The position numbers and the translations under genes are program-made. This document shows, piece by piece, positions 10,378 to 17,215 of a DNA stretch of 27,243 bases (position 1 is its first letter; each line of letters begins with the position of its first letter). The stretch comes from Chara braunii (Eukaryota; Streptophyta; Charophyceae; Charales; Characeae): positions 437,486 to 464,728 of the forward strand of contig BFEA01000113.1 of assembly GCA_003427395.1 (NCBI GenBank), in the 5' to 3' direction. A model generated the notes under the pieces. It did not search any database. It worked only from the letters and a program-made list of their open reading frames with translations, and was not told the DNA's origin.

Positions 10378-11740
10378 GAAACGAGGACAGGGCACCAATG
10401 ACCCAAGAGGATTGCTCTTCAATCTCAAGGCCAATCTAGACCTGACAGCCTATGCCAACGCCTCCACAACAATATTGTCCCCGGACATTGCATAAAAATG
10501 TGCTCAAGTGTCTCCCTGATCCTCCTACTAGGAAAGGTCTCTACACAGGCACAACACCACGACTGAGCTGAACCCCTTTGTTCTACAGAACCGACCAATC
10601 ATTGGTTGGTAAACAACGATGGACAATTTGTCATTGTAATGATGCAAACTTGCCAGACCTGTCCTTAAATCATTGGCACCATTTAATCGGTTTGAGCAAT
10701 TCCATGTAAATGTTAAGATGTCAAACTCAATGTTTTTGCATAACAATAAGGACATCTACCCGATGACGTATCAGACGATATGCTGCCTTGACAGGTAAAG
10801 ACTGTAGTTTTTGAAATTTGCATCTCCTATTGGTACGCCAGTTCTGCTCTATAGGGTCCAAGGGAAGTTATGAGATGGGGAGATGCAGAGCAAACACAAC
10901 CCATCCTTTGGAGGTTGAACAATACAATGTCCTCACCCTATCATGATAAAAAAAATGAAAGTGAAAGAAAATAACCCTATCGTGAAAGAGAATTGTCCTT
11001 GTGGAGTGCAAAAAGCTTTACTAGGGCAATATCTGTATGAATATCTAATATTTGTCCCATTACCGTGGAGCCATCTGACTGATAAACACATACTCAGTCC
11101 GCAATAAAAAAAAACCCTTATTCAAAACTTCCACCCATGCCAACGGAATGGAAGAGGTGATTTGATTAAGATTTTTCAATAAATTATGCACATCATCATA
11201 TATAGTACTTAATTTCTTTTCTTGATTTGCCTACAAATTTTCAACTTTTACTCATCGAATTCAATAAATCATTGACCCTCACCAGCCCGTGCTTAGCCCA
11301 AGTGGACCACAGAGAGTTAGAATTTATTAACACAATTCCATGCGAATCAGTGATTCACCTATTGCCAGAAATTGTTTGAAGTAGAACTTCCTCATATCTG
11401 GAAGGGGGAGATTTATTAGGTAACGGGAGTTTGCGCCATGTCTCCAATAGTTCTGCCCATAAATTATCTAATACAAAATCCTTTCTAACTTTTTCACATT
11501 CACCATTCTTTTGAGCGTGCGCCTGAGGCCAAGGAATAGTCCAATATTTATCCTTCACCCGGATAACTGGTTTTACTTCCCTTGTGATTTGTGGAACCAG
11601 TCTACGTATTTGTTCCAATGTCAAGGCTTGCCACGGAAGGTCTATGACCAATATCAGACGTTTTAACCACTGAAGTGCCTGACACTAGATTGTAGGACCC
11701 AAACCCTCCTTTGACCATGAGGCGTCTCGGGATCTCCACG
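10378..11740 (-). mobile_element. LINE C: C-terminal ORF2 fragment with zf-RVT
   Basis: Two parts of a LINE ORF2 C-terminus are readable on the minus strand. Near 11740-11690 the translation 'SLAW...SKEGLG' matches the 'AW..(C)APK..GGLG' segment of LINE A and LINE B. It continues into a 98-codon frame (11651-11355) with no motif of its own that I recognise. At about 10640-10450 is the reverse-transcriptase zinc-binding region: DNA matching 'ccaatcattggttgg' in LINE B and D, then 'RRIRETLEHIFMQCP' followed by 'WRRWH'. Frames change several times and stops are frequent. The stretch between (10760-11350) is in the right place for the linker but I cannot confirm it by motif. It lies directly upstream of LINE A on the same strand. 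Confidence 0.75.
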
Positions 11741-11789
11741 CCAAAGAAAAGGTCGTGAGTTGTCATTGATTGTAGATTGTAGCTGGATA

Positions 11790-11838
11790 ATGTCGATTTA
11801 GCAAACCAATACCTTCAACCACTCAACCATATCTCTCG
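11790..11838 (-). pseudogene. tRNA-Ser(GCU)-like fragment, mitochondrial type
   Basis: On the minus strand a class-II-like D arm 'ATGGTTGAGTGGTTGAAGG' is followed by an anticodon region 'TTGGTTTGCTAAATCGAC' with GCT as anticodon. From memory of plant mitochondrial trnS(GCU), this anticodon region is very similar. Similarity stops near 11790, so the variable arm and 3' half are missing or unrecognisable. It begins within a few bases of the end of the Asp-like tRNA, which supports co-inheritance in one DNA fragment. Confidence 0.5.
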
Positions 11839-11840
11839 GC

Positions 11841-11910
11841 GAGAACATGATTTAAGCTCGTGACTTATGGCGTGACAAACCAACGCTCTAACCAACTAAG
11901 CTATGTTCCC
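11841..11910 (-). pseudogene. tRNA-Asp(GUC)-like sequence
   Basis: Minus strand, 70 nt. The 5' acceptor GGGAACA pairs with 3' TGTTCTC (one wobble). The D arm 'TAGCTTAGTTGGTTAGAGC' fits the A-box consensus. The anticodon loop TTGTCAC gives anticodon GTC. The T arm is degraded ('GAGCTTAAATC' where GGTTCAAATCC is expected), so this is probably not functional. It sits 4 nt downstream of the Val-like sequence and 2 nt upstream of the Ser-like one. It could alternatively be the head of a tRNA-derived SINE, but three different tRNAs in a row argue against that. Confidence 0.6.
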
Positions 11911-11914
11911 AATT

Positions 11915-11986
11915 GGGTAATCACGGAGGTGAACCGTTGACTCTCTCGGTGTAAACAAGACACTCTACCAGCTATGCCAATATGCA
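11915..11986 (-). pseudogene. tRNA-Val(UAC)-like sequence
   Basis: Minus strand, 72 nt. The A box is 'TGGCATAGCTGGTAGAG'. The anticodon stem TCTTG/CGAGA encloses loop TTTACAC, giving anticodon TAC. The T stem ACGG/CCGT encloses TTCACCT, with a B-box-like GGTTCACCTCC. The 3' acceptor strand ATTACCC is organelle/bacterial in style. The 5' acceptor strand (TGCATAT) no longer pairs with it, so the gene is damaged. Anticodon arm and T arm resemble organellar trnV(UAC). Confidence 0.6.
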
Positions 11987-11989
11987 ACA

Positions 11990-13070
11990 TAACTGTGTTA
12001 ATCGAAATAAAACTTGCAAAGTTCAAACATCATCCCAAGCAAGGATGCCTGGTGTGTGGTTGTTTTGGGGCCCAACGCATGTATGAACATATGGATTACG
12101 TCATTCCGTGATGGTTGTCCGCTTTAAACCTTGAGTCAAGTTGTCACCATGAATGCTTGTGTCCAATTGCTTTATCTGTTTCATGAGAGCTTCTTGTTTT
12201 TTTCCCACGCTCTCAAGTAAACTTTTTCGTTCAATTGATAATTAGGGAAAGGGAAAATAAGTTAATAGTCAATCGAGCGATGTGATGCCTATGGATCTTT
12301 CTTGTTAAGACATCGTCGACACTTCCAAGAGGTCGGGTTATAGTGCGAAACACATAACGTAAGATCACTGTCTTTCTTATCTAGAATAATCTTTCAGGCT
12401 TCAACTTCCTACTTCCATTGATTTCACGTGCAGTGTTTTTTTTCTTTTCTTTTCGAGTCATGATACACATAAACAAAAGCCAATAGTTCTGGCAAGTTGA
12501 ACATATCATGCATAAATACTAGGATGATGTATAACCAATACGTGGTCTTGTAGTACTAAGTTTAATCCTTTTCTTGAATCAGTGCTTAAAAAGAAAATTT
12601 GGAGAAAAAGTTCGGAGATTAAACATTAAAAAAACAGAGAAAAAAAAGCAATTAATTTGTGAACCATAAGAGGGGCACCAATCAAGTGTGTTTCCGTGGT
12701 AGAAGATGTTTTCATTCCTTCAATGATATTTATTTGATTTGAACTTTGAAGTAAACATCATTTGGAACACACATCATCACATGAATCTCCCTTCGTGTAA
12801 TGACGTTTACTCCATTTGGAGTTATTAAATTTATTGGAACTGTCCTGTAAGAGATCTGCTCAGAGTGTGAATTGATGACGTCAAATAAGACGTTGTGGGG
12901 AAGGCAAGGTGGCTAATTTAGAGTCAGGTTGATGCCTTCCTAGTAGGGAGTCGTTGGCCATCATTAGTGTAGGAAAATATCGTGAATCGGGTCAGTTGGA
13001 GGGCATGTTCACGCTCGTTGAACACAATTTACAACCCAGGAATAACTGTTGAGAACAATCTGAGAACTAT
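11990..13070. other. AT-rich non-genic sequence
   Basis: No gene is supported in this stretch. It is AT-rich, has no ORF of note and contains no recognisable RNA. The left part may be further sequence from the same organelle fragment as the tRNA-like cluster; I cannot tell by eye. Confidence 0.5.
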
Positions 13071-13071
13071 T

Positions 13072-13270
13072 AACTGACATTTTGTTAAAACAAGCATTTT
13101 GTTTTGTAAATTGATTACATTTTTTATGTAAGATAGTGACTTTCATCCCGTATTGAGGAAGTGATGTCTACCCTCACTCAATACAAAAATGGAAGTCACA
13201 ATTTTACACATAAAATCTCATCAATTTTCACTAAGTTCAATTTCATGATTTTACAAAGAAAATGTCAGTT
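13072..13270. mobile_element. Fold-back (MITE-like) element, about 199 bp
   Basis: The sequence folds on itself. Outer ends 'aactgacatttt' (13072) and 'aaaatgtcagtt' (to 13270) are exact inverted copies. The inner arms at about 13126-13157 and 13176-13214 also pair ('gtgacttccat...tattgag' type), around a short loop near 13165. The middle parts of the arms are imperfect. It is AT-rich and has no coding capacity. I could not settle a target-site duplication, so superfamily is unknown. Confidence 0.7.
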
Positions 13271-13299
13271 TTAATTAACTGTCAGTTTATTGAAGGAAT

Positions 13300-13745
13300 T
13301 CAGGAAAATTCAGGAAAAAACATGAATAGCTACTGAGGCTGCCCCAACAGCAATTACTGACTTAAAACGGATCACTACGATGACAAAAATCCTTCCAACG
13401 CTCAAAACCCCCGAAATGATCCCAAACTAAACCCTCCAAAGTGGCCGTTTTCTCCGAGTTCCATTTGCTTTTCACCACCAGCGGGACTGACCAACTTTTT
13501 GTCTGTAGCTCATAACAAATGTGTGGTTCCCTAACCCCTGGATGTATCTGGACTTCGCTTTAGTCCAAATACATAGAGGGGGTAAGGCGTTTTCAGAACA
13601 CATTACCCAAAATTTCATCAAATTTTGGCCCCGGTTTGGATCTCCAATTTTGTTAAAAAAATATAGTATGACATTGTCCGTTTTGACGAAATTGCTATTT
13701 ATGGGGCTTGGATGCAGGCACAATGTTTGGGGCTTGACCTCCGGA
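13300..13745. other. Unclassified sequence with a 183-codon minus-strand open frame
   Basis: A minus-strand open frame (14023-13472) crosses this region, but its 5' half lies inside the hairpin and inverted-repeat elements to the right, so it is composite. The part at 13472-13700 translates to a His/Trp/Lys-mixed sequence without a motif I recognise. I make no functional call. Confidence 0.35.
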
Positions 13746-13753
13746 GCAAAATG

Positions 13754-13866
13754 GCTACCGTCTTCCCCCGAAAACAACGCACCCTTATGTCGGCTGCATC
13801 TGGCTGGAAATATAGCTTGTATACATTCATTTTTAGGGTGCGTTATGTTCAGGGGAAGACGGTAGC
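13754..13866. mobile_element. Hairpin element, 113 bp (family 'CTACC-TCTTCCCC', copy 1)
   Basis: The 31-bp arms at 13754-13784 and 13836-13866 are inverted copies, 'gctaccgtcttcccc...aacgcaccc' against its complement, with a few mismatches. They enclose a 51-base centre containing 'gctgcatctggctggaaata'. Two further hairpins (21982-22062 and 22273-22383) share arm or centre sequence. It is non-coding and too short for anything but a non-autonomous element. Confidence 0.7.
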
Positions 13867-13875
13867 GGAACAGCC

Positions 13876-14064
13876 AAACCACCAGTGCACCCGGGCCTGG
13901 AGGCGCCATACTGCGCTCCAAGCTTTTCCGAACCGCCAGCGGCGTGCTCTCTTTCTTTTTTGGCTGGCACCGCCAGCCATTGAGGTCCGGTAGGCCGAGC
14001 CCCCCAAACTTTGTAGGCGACAAGTTGCATTTCCAGCAAGGCTGGGGCCATGTACTGGCGGTTT
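13876..14064 (+). mobile_element. 189-bp TIR element, copy 1
   Basis: Starts 'aaaccaccagtgcac' and ends 'gtgtactggcggttt', which are near-perfect inverted copies. The interior begins 'ccgggcctggaggcgcc' and contains 'aagcttttccgaacc' and 'gacaagttgcatttcc'. The whole unit matches copy 2 at 14104-14292 over its full length. No transposase is encoded; it is MITE-like. Confidence 0.7.
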
Positions 14065-14103
14065 AAGCCCCCGAGAAAAGTGCCTCGGAAGTACTGGTGG
14101 TAT

Positions 14104-14292
14104 AAACCACAGTACACCCGGGGCTGGAGGCGCCTTACTGCGCACCAAGCTTTTCCAAACCNCCACCGGCACACTTTCTTTCTTTTTCGGCTGGCGCCGC
14201 CCGCCATTGTGGTCCACTAGGCCGAGCCTGCAAAATTTTCGTAGGCAACAAGTTGCATTTTCAGCAAGGCTGGGGCGGTGTACTGGCGGTTT
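14104..14292 (+). mobile_element. 189-bp TIR element, copy 2
   Basis: Same orientation and same length as copy 1, offset about 228 bp, with numerous substitutions and one undetermined base at 14162. It starts 'aaaccacagtacacccgg' and ends 'gtgtactggcggttt'. An extra stray end ('gaagtactggtgg', 14088-14100) sits just before it, forming a small inverted repeat across the junction. Similar solitary ends occur at 16505-16519 and, inverted, at 21688-21706. Confidence 0.7.
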
Positions 14293-14319
14293 AAGGCCTT
14301 GCTTTACCACTTACCACAG

Positions 14320-14780
14320 TCAACATTTGGTGAGTACTCACATCGCTCCACCCGTCAGCATGGCCCTTGTGTCAGAAGTAGGTTTTCCTTTCCTGGTGAG
14401 TCAGCCGTGGTGACTCTGGTGAGTACTCACCACACTCCCCTTTTCCCCAACCTGGAAGGCTGCACCTCCCCTCCGCCGCCCACCAAAAGTAGAAAATAAC
14501 TCACCATCCCGGCTGCTCCTGGCCAGCCCCGGCCTTGCCTTGTAGCACTCACCCATGTGGTGAGTGTGATGACTGGTGGAGAGACAATGGCCTTTTGGTG
14601 AGAAAAGATCCATGGTGAGTGCTCATCACAGGAAATAGTGTGGTGACTGGTGGAGCAAGGCCTGTAGATAATGCATGATCTGTAACAGATATGCAAGATC
14701 ATCACCGCAATTGTCTTGGGGATGATGTGAGCGTCTGGGGGAAGCAGGAAAACTGAAGAGCAGCACGGTGAGTGTGTGTC
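14320..14780. repeat. GGTGAGT-rich palindromic repeat region
   Basis: The motif 'ggtgagt' or its complement recurs about ten times. At 14418-14433 it forms the perfect 16-bp palindrome 'tggtgagtactcacca', and a near copy lies at 14329. A longer unit 'gtgatgactggtggag' / 'gtggtgactggtggag' is repeated near 14566 and 14640. No coding gene is seen. The motif happens to equal a 5' splice-site consensus, which I regard as coincidence. Confidence 0.6.
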
Positions 14781-14993
14781 AATGAGAATAGAGCATCTAA
14801 AAAGCCCCCAAGTGTGCCATGGAGAGACACTATTTCCTGGAAGGCTGGAAGTTGATAAGGCCCATAAGGGATAACTGGAAGTTCGGCAAACCGTGCTTGC
14901 AGTATCAGATATGATTAGGAGGACGAAACAAAAGATTCAGGAGTATCAGATATTAGTCAATCATATGACTGAGGGCATGACATTGTTTTAAAA

Positions 14994-15013
14994 ATGGTGG
15001 ACCCTATTTCAGG

Positions 15014-15016
<3 letters not shown>
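14994..15016 (-). repeat. 3' half of short repeat family, split by the snRNA insertion
   Basis: On the minus strand this reads 'GCACCTGAAATAGGGTCC', continuing the repeat whose 5' half is at 15938-15965. Uninterrupted copies at 16201, 18826 and 18946 read 'gcacctgctggaaaccgggtcc' or a variant. Its first seven bases duplicate the last part of the 5' half, as expected for a target-site duplication. Confidence 0.7.

Positions 15017-15017
<1 letters not shown>

Positions 15018-15051
<34 letters not shown>
15018..15051 (-). other. Poly(A) tail of the U6-U2 retrocopy
   Basis: 34 consecutive T on the + strand, that is poly(A) on the minus strand, directly after the 3' end of the U2 copy (...GGCCCACAT). 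U2 snRNA is not normally polyadenylated, so a tail joined to it marks an RNA-mediated insertion made by LINE machinery. Confidence 0.85.
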
Positions 15052-15055
<4 letters not shown>

Positions 15056-15253
15056 GGGCCGCGCCACGTTTGGCTGCAGTGCAAGACGAAGGCAACGCTG
15101 GAGGGGTCGAGCAGGCAAGCCTACCCCTATGACCCCTCCGTAGCCCTGAAAAATTAATTTAATATCATGTGGCCCGATGGACCACGGATCAGATATTAAA
15201 CTGATCAGAACAGATACTACACTTGATCTTAGCCAAAAGGCCGAGAAAGGTAT
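15052..15253 (-). ncRNA. U2 snRNA retrocopy (full length, probably inactive)
   Basis: U2 pairs with the intron branch point in the spliceosome. The minus strand begins exactly at U2 nucleotide 1 (ATACCTTTCTCGGCC) and carries the conserved 'TTTTGGCTAAGATCAAG', the branch-point-recognition sequence GTAGTA, 'CAGTTTAATATCTGAT', an Sm-like site 'TTAATTTTTC' and a GC-rich 3' stem-loop region. It is about 200 nt, the normal size. Substitutions are present, for example in the stem after TCTGAT. No snRNA promoter can sit upstream, because the U6 copy abuts it after two bases (CA). With the poly(A), this marks a retrocopy. Confidence 0.92.
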
Positions 15254-15296
15254 TGTTTGGACCATTTCTTGATTTGTGCGTGCCATCCTTGCGCAG
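15254..15296 (-). ncRNA. U6 snRNA retrocopy, 3' half
   Basis: U6 forms part of the spliceosome's catalytic core. Minus strand: CTGCGCAAGGATGGCACGCA, then CAAATCAAGAAATGGTCCAAA, which is U6 through its natural 3' end without the terminal U-run. It is joined after 'CA' to U2 nucleotide 1. The first three bases (CTG) duplicate the end of the 5' half at 15894-15935 across the intervening TIR element. Confidence 0.92.
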
Positions 15297-15893
15297 GGGC
15301 CTGGACCCACTAGCGAAGCCTGGACCCACTAGCGAAGTATTCTACGATGTGTGACGCAATTTTATGTTTTTTTGGAAAATACAAAGTGATTTTTTATTTG
15401 CATGAATGGATCGTTTTCTGAGTTAAAATGAATTGAATAGCACATAAAACTATGAAGAACAGCTGTGCACCCGAATTCATGGGTTGGTACGATCTCCTTC
15501 ACGTAAGTCTTCATAGTGATGTACCGTGGCAATAAAATGTGTCTATGAACACAGTCACGAGGATGAACAAGTAACGGATATTGGGATACATTCATCACCA
15601 TGTATCTCACGATGCCTTGAGCTGGCCATCCGACAGACGCGGAAGCGTTCCTGTCAGATCCACCACAATATTCGAACGCCCACGCAAAGCGACGAGCTAT
15701 CATGTCCAACTTTGTTGGTTTTTTTTTTTCGCATCTCATTGGACGGGAGGTGGGCATCTTTACAGTACCCGCTCGGAAACTACCAGGCCGTCGAGATCCA
15801 ATGTATTCGACGGCCGTACTGCGTCACTCGAGGCCACACGTGATCGAAATCCTGAACGGAGTGGTAGAATACTTCGCTAGTGGGACCAGGCCC
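15297..15893. mobile_element. 597-bp TIR element inserted in the U6 copy
   Basis: The ends are inverted copies about 30 bp long: GGGCCTGG(A/T)CCCACTAG and CGAAGTATTCTAC on each side, with one mismatch. The left arm also carries a 19-bp tandem duplication (15300-15318 and 15319-15337). Flanking CAG trinucleotides (15294-15296 and 15894-15896) fit a 3-bp target-site duplication. Three-base duplications are known for PIF/Harbinger and CACTA elements. The GGG start resembles Harbinger, but the duplicated triplet is not the usual TWA, so I leave the superfamily open. A 131-codon minus-strand frame lies inside (15757-15362) with no motif I recognise; the element is probably non-autonomous. Confidence 0.8.
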
Positions 15894-15935
15894 CAGGGGC
15901 CATGCTAATCTTCTCTGTATCGTTCCCCGAAGGAC
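15894..15935 (-). ncRNA. U6 snRNA retrocopy, 5' half with internal deletion
   Basis: Minus strand: GTCCTTCGGGG (the U6 5' stem-loop, one C short) joins directly to AACGATACAGAGAAG and ATTAGCATGGCCCCTG. About 16-18 bases of the normal 5' region between these parts are missing. The ACAGAG box that contacts the 5' splice site is intact. The copy is then interrupted by the 597-bp TIR element. Confidence 0.9.
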
Positions 15936-15937
15936 AG

Positions 15938-15965
15938 CAGGTGCTACTCCCCACCTATAGACAGG
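15938..15965 (-). repeat. 5' half of short repeat family, split by the snRNA insertion
   Basis: Minus strand 'CTATAGGTGGGGAGTAGC' followed by 'ACCTG', matching the first half of the repeats at 16201, 18826 and 18946. The shared GCACCTG at 15938-15944 and 15010-15016 is the proposed target-site duplication of the U6-U2 insertion. CTATAG lies about 20-25 bases before U6 nucleotide 1 and could be mistaken for a TATA box, but it belongs to the repeat. Confidence 0.7.
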
Positions 15966-16200
15966 AGCCAGGAAAAAAACGAAAGAAAAGACCGCAGCCA
16001 ACCTAGCTAGGGGATTCCTCTCTTGGACGATACTCTTATCACCTCCATTTGTATTTTTATTTCCCCCCTCCCCCTCCAATAGCCAGCCCGCCAGTGGATG
16101 TTTCTGTCTTCATTTTAGTGTATTTGGTTTAGAAGGCTGATTTTGTTTGTACTTGATTCGGGGTGCTAGGTAGATTTCTGTAAGCCGGCTGGATGTCAAA

Positions 16201-16249
16201 AATCTATTCGTGGGGAGCAGCACGTGCTGGGAACCGGGCCCAGCGTCCC
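16201..16249 (+). repeat. Short repeat family, uninterrupted copy 1
   Basis: Contains 'tctattcgtggggagcagc' and 'acgtgctgggaaccgggcc'. It holds a 12-bp palindrome 'cagcacgtgctg' where the other copies read 'cacctgctg'. Sequence similarity to the other copies does not extend visibly beyond about 45 bp. Confidence 0.65.
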
Positions 16250-17180
16250 ATGTGGAAATTTACAACCTTATGTCTTGAGGAAATATGTTTTTTTTCTTCT
16301 GTCGGCATGCCTCGTGGTTGCCTTTGTGTTTCAGCTTTTCAACCCTTCACCGACCCGGCCAAAAAATGGATGGTACCCTGGCCATATATCGGCCGCGGGA
16401 AAAAAATAAAGCAGAATCGTTTCCACTTGAATGAATCTGGGCGCTCCGATCCAGGCCCGTTTGTCCGAGCGCGTCACGGCTCGTATACGGCCGCGATTTT
16501 TGCAGGTACTGGTGGTTTAAAATAAGATTCATTCTTTTTGTTCTATCGTTTCTACGCTTGTTAGTGTTTGGCTGCTTTGTCAGTGATGGCTTTTGTTGCT
16601 CCTGAAGGGCAGCACAGGAATGCTGCTGTTTGGGACGAGGGGAGGATTATGTTGATCAGTTGTGACTCGTGAGAGCTTCCTGGGACATATATGTGAAGTT
16701 TTGGGGGCTTCGGGCCAAAGGTTGAGGGAGGTGGTACGCTGGGGTTGGGAGTGAGGGTGTTGGGGGGGGGAATGGATGCATCGAGGGTCGCGAGAGGCCA
16801 TCGATAGGAGGGGTTGATTGTGGCAGGGTGTGTCACAGGATCGGGGTTCCGTTGTAGGCAGAGAGGGGTCGGAATATATGGGATGCCACGTGGATGGGGT
16901 TTGATCTTGACTAGAGGAGGGGTTGTGACCATTTTGTAGGGCCCATGGAAGAAGGGTCTGGCATTTTAGAGACAGTAAACGGGCAACAGGGTGAGGTGGG
17001 GTGGGGGGGGCAGAACCCGGTATGGGGTGGAAAGAGCTGGAGAGGAGAGATATATCAGGTGGGAAGAAGACCGCAGATAAGGGCAATTTTTTCGTAGGAG
17101 TTGCACCAAAGGGGTGGGGCACTGTGGTAGGGGGGGTGGGGCTGGATGATGGTGGATGCAATGCCACAGAAATGTAGATG

Positions 17181-17181
<1 letters not shown>
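16250..17181. other. Non-genic sequence with Pro/Ser-rich open frame
   Basis: The minus strand has a 195-codon open frame (17167-16580), Pro/Ser/Thr/His-rich throughout. A second frame of 123 codons overlaps it. This reflects a G-rich + strand with G-runs (for example 16760-16768, 17003-17010) that lacks minus-strand stop codons. No domain, signal peptide or conserved motif is visible. I do not call a gene. Confidence 0.45.

Positions 17182-17212
<31 letters not shown>
17182..17212. repeat. Poly(T) run
   Basis: 31 consecutive T on the + strand. It could be the A-tail of a minus-strand retrocopy lying to its right, but I recognise no body there. Confidence 0.8.

Positions 17213-17215
<3 letters not shown>

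Noticed and set aside
14320-14780. GGTGAGT array as an array of 5' splice sites or decoy for U1/U6
   Set aside because: The motif match is short, the array is palindromic, and no exon structure surrounds it. Proximity to snRNA copies is probably coincidence.
15362-15757. 131-codon frame inside the TIR element as a transposase
   Set aside because: No DDE or DNA-binding motif recognised and far too short. Mentioned only under the element.
15938-15965. CTATAG as a TATA box of a functional U6 promoter
   Set aside because: The same bases belong to a dispersed repeat present elsewhere without U6. I see no upstream snRNA element of the plant type, and the U6 copy is split and deleted.
16580-17167. 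195-codon Pro/Ser-rich minus-strand frame
   Set aside because: Reflects a G-rich + strand. No domain or repeat order suggesting a real protein, and an overlapping frame is also open.
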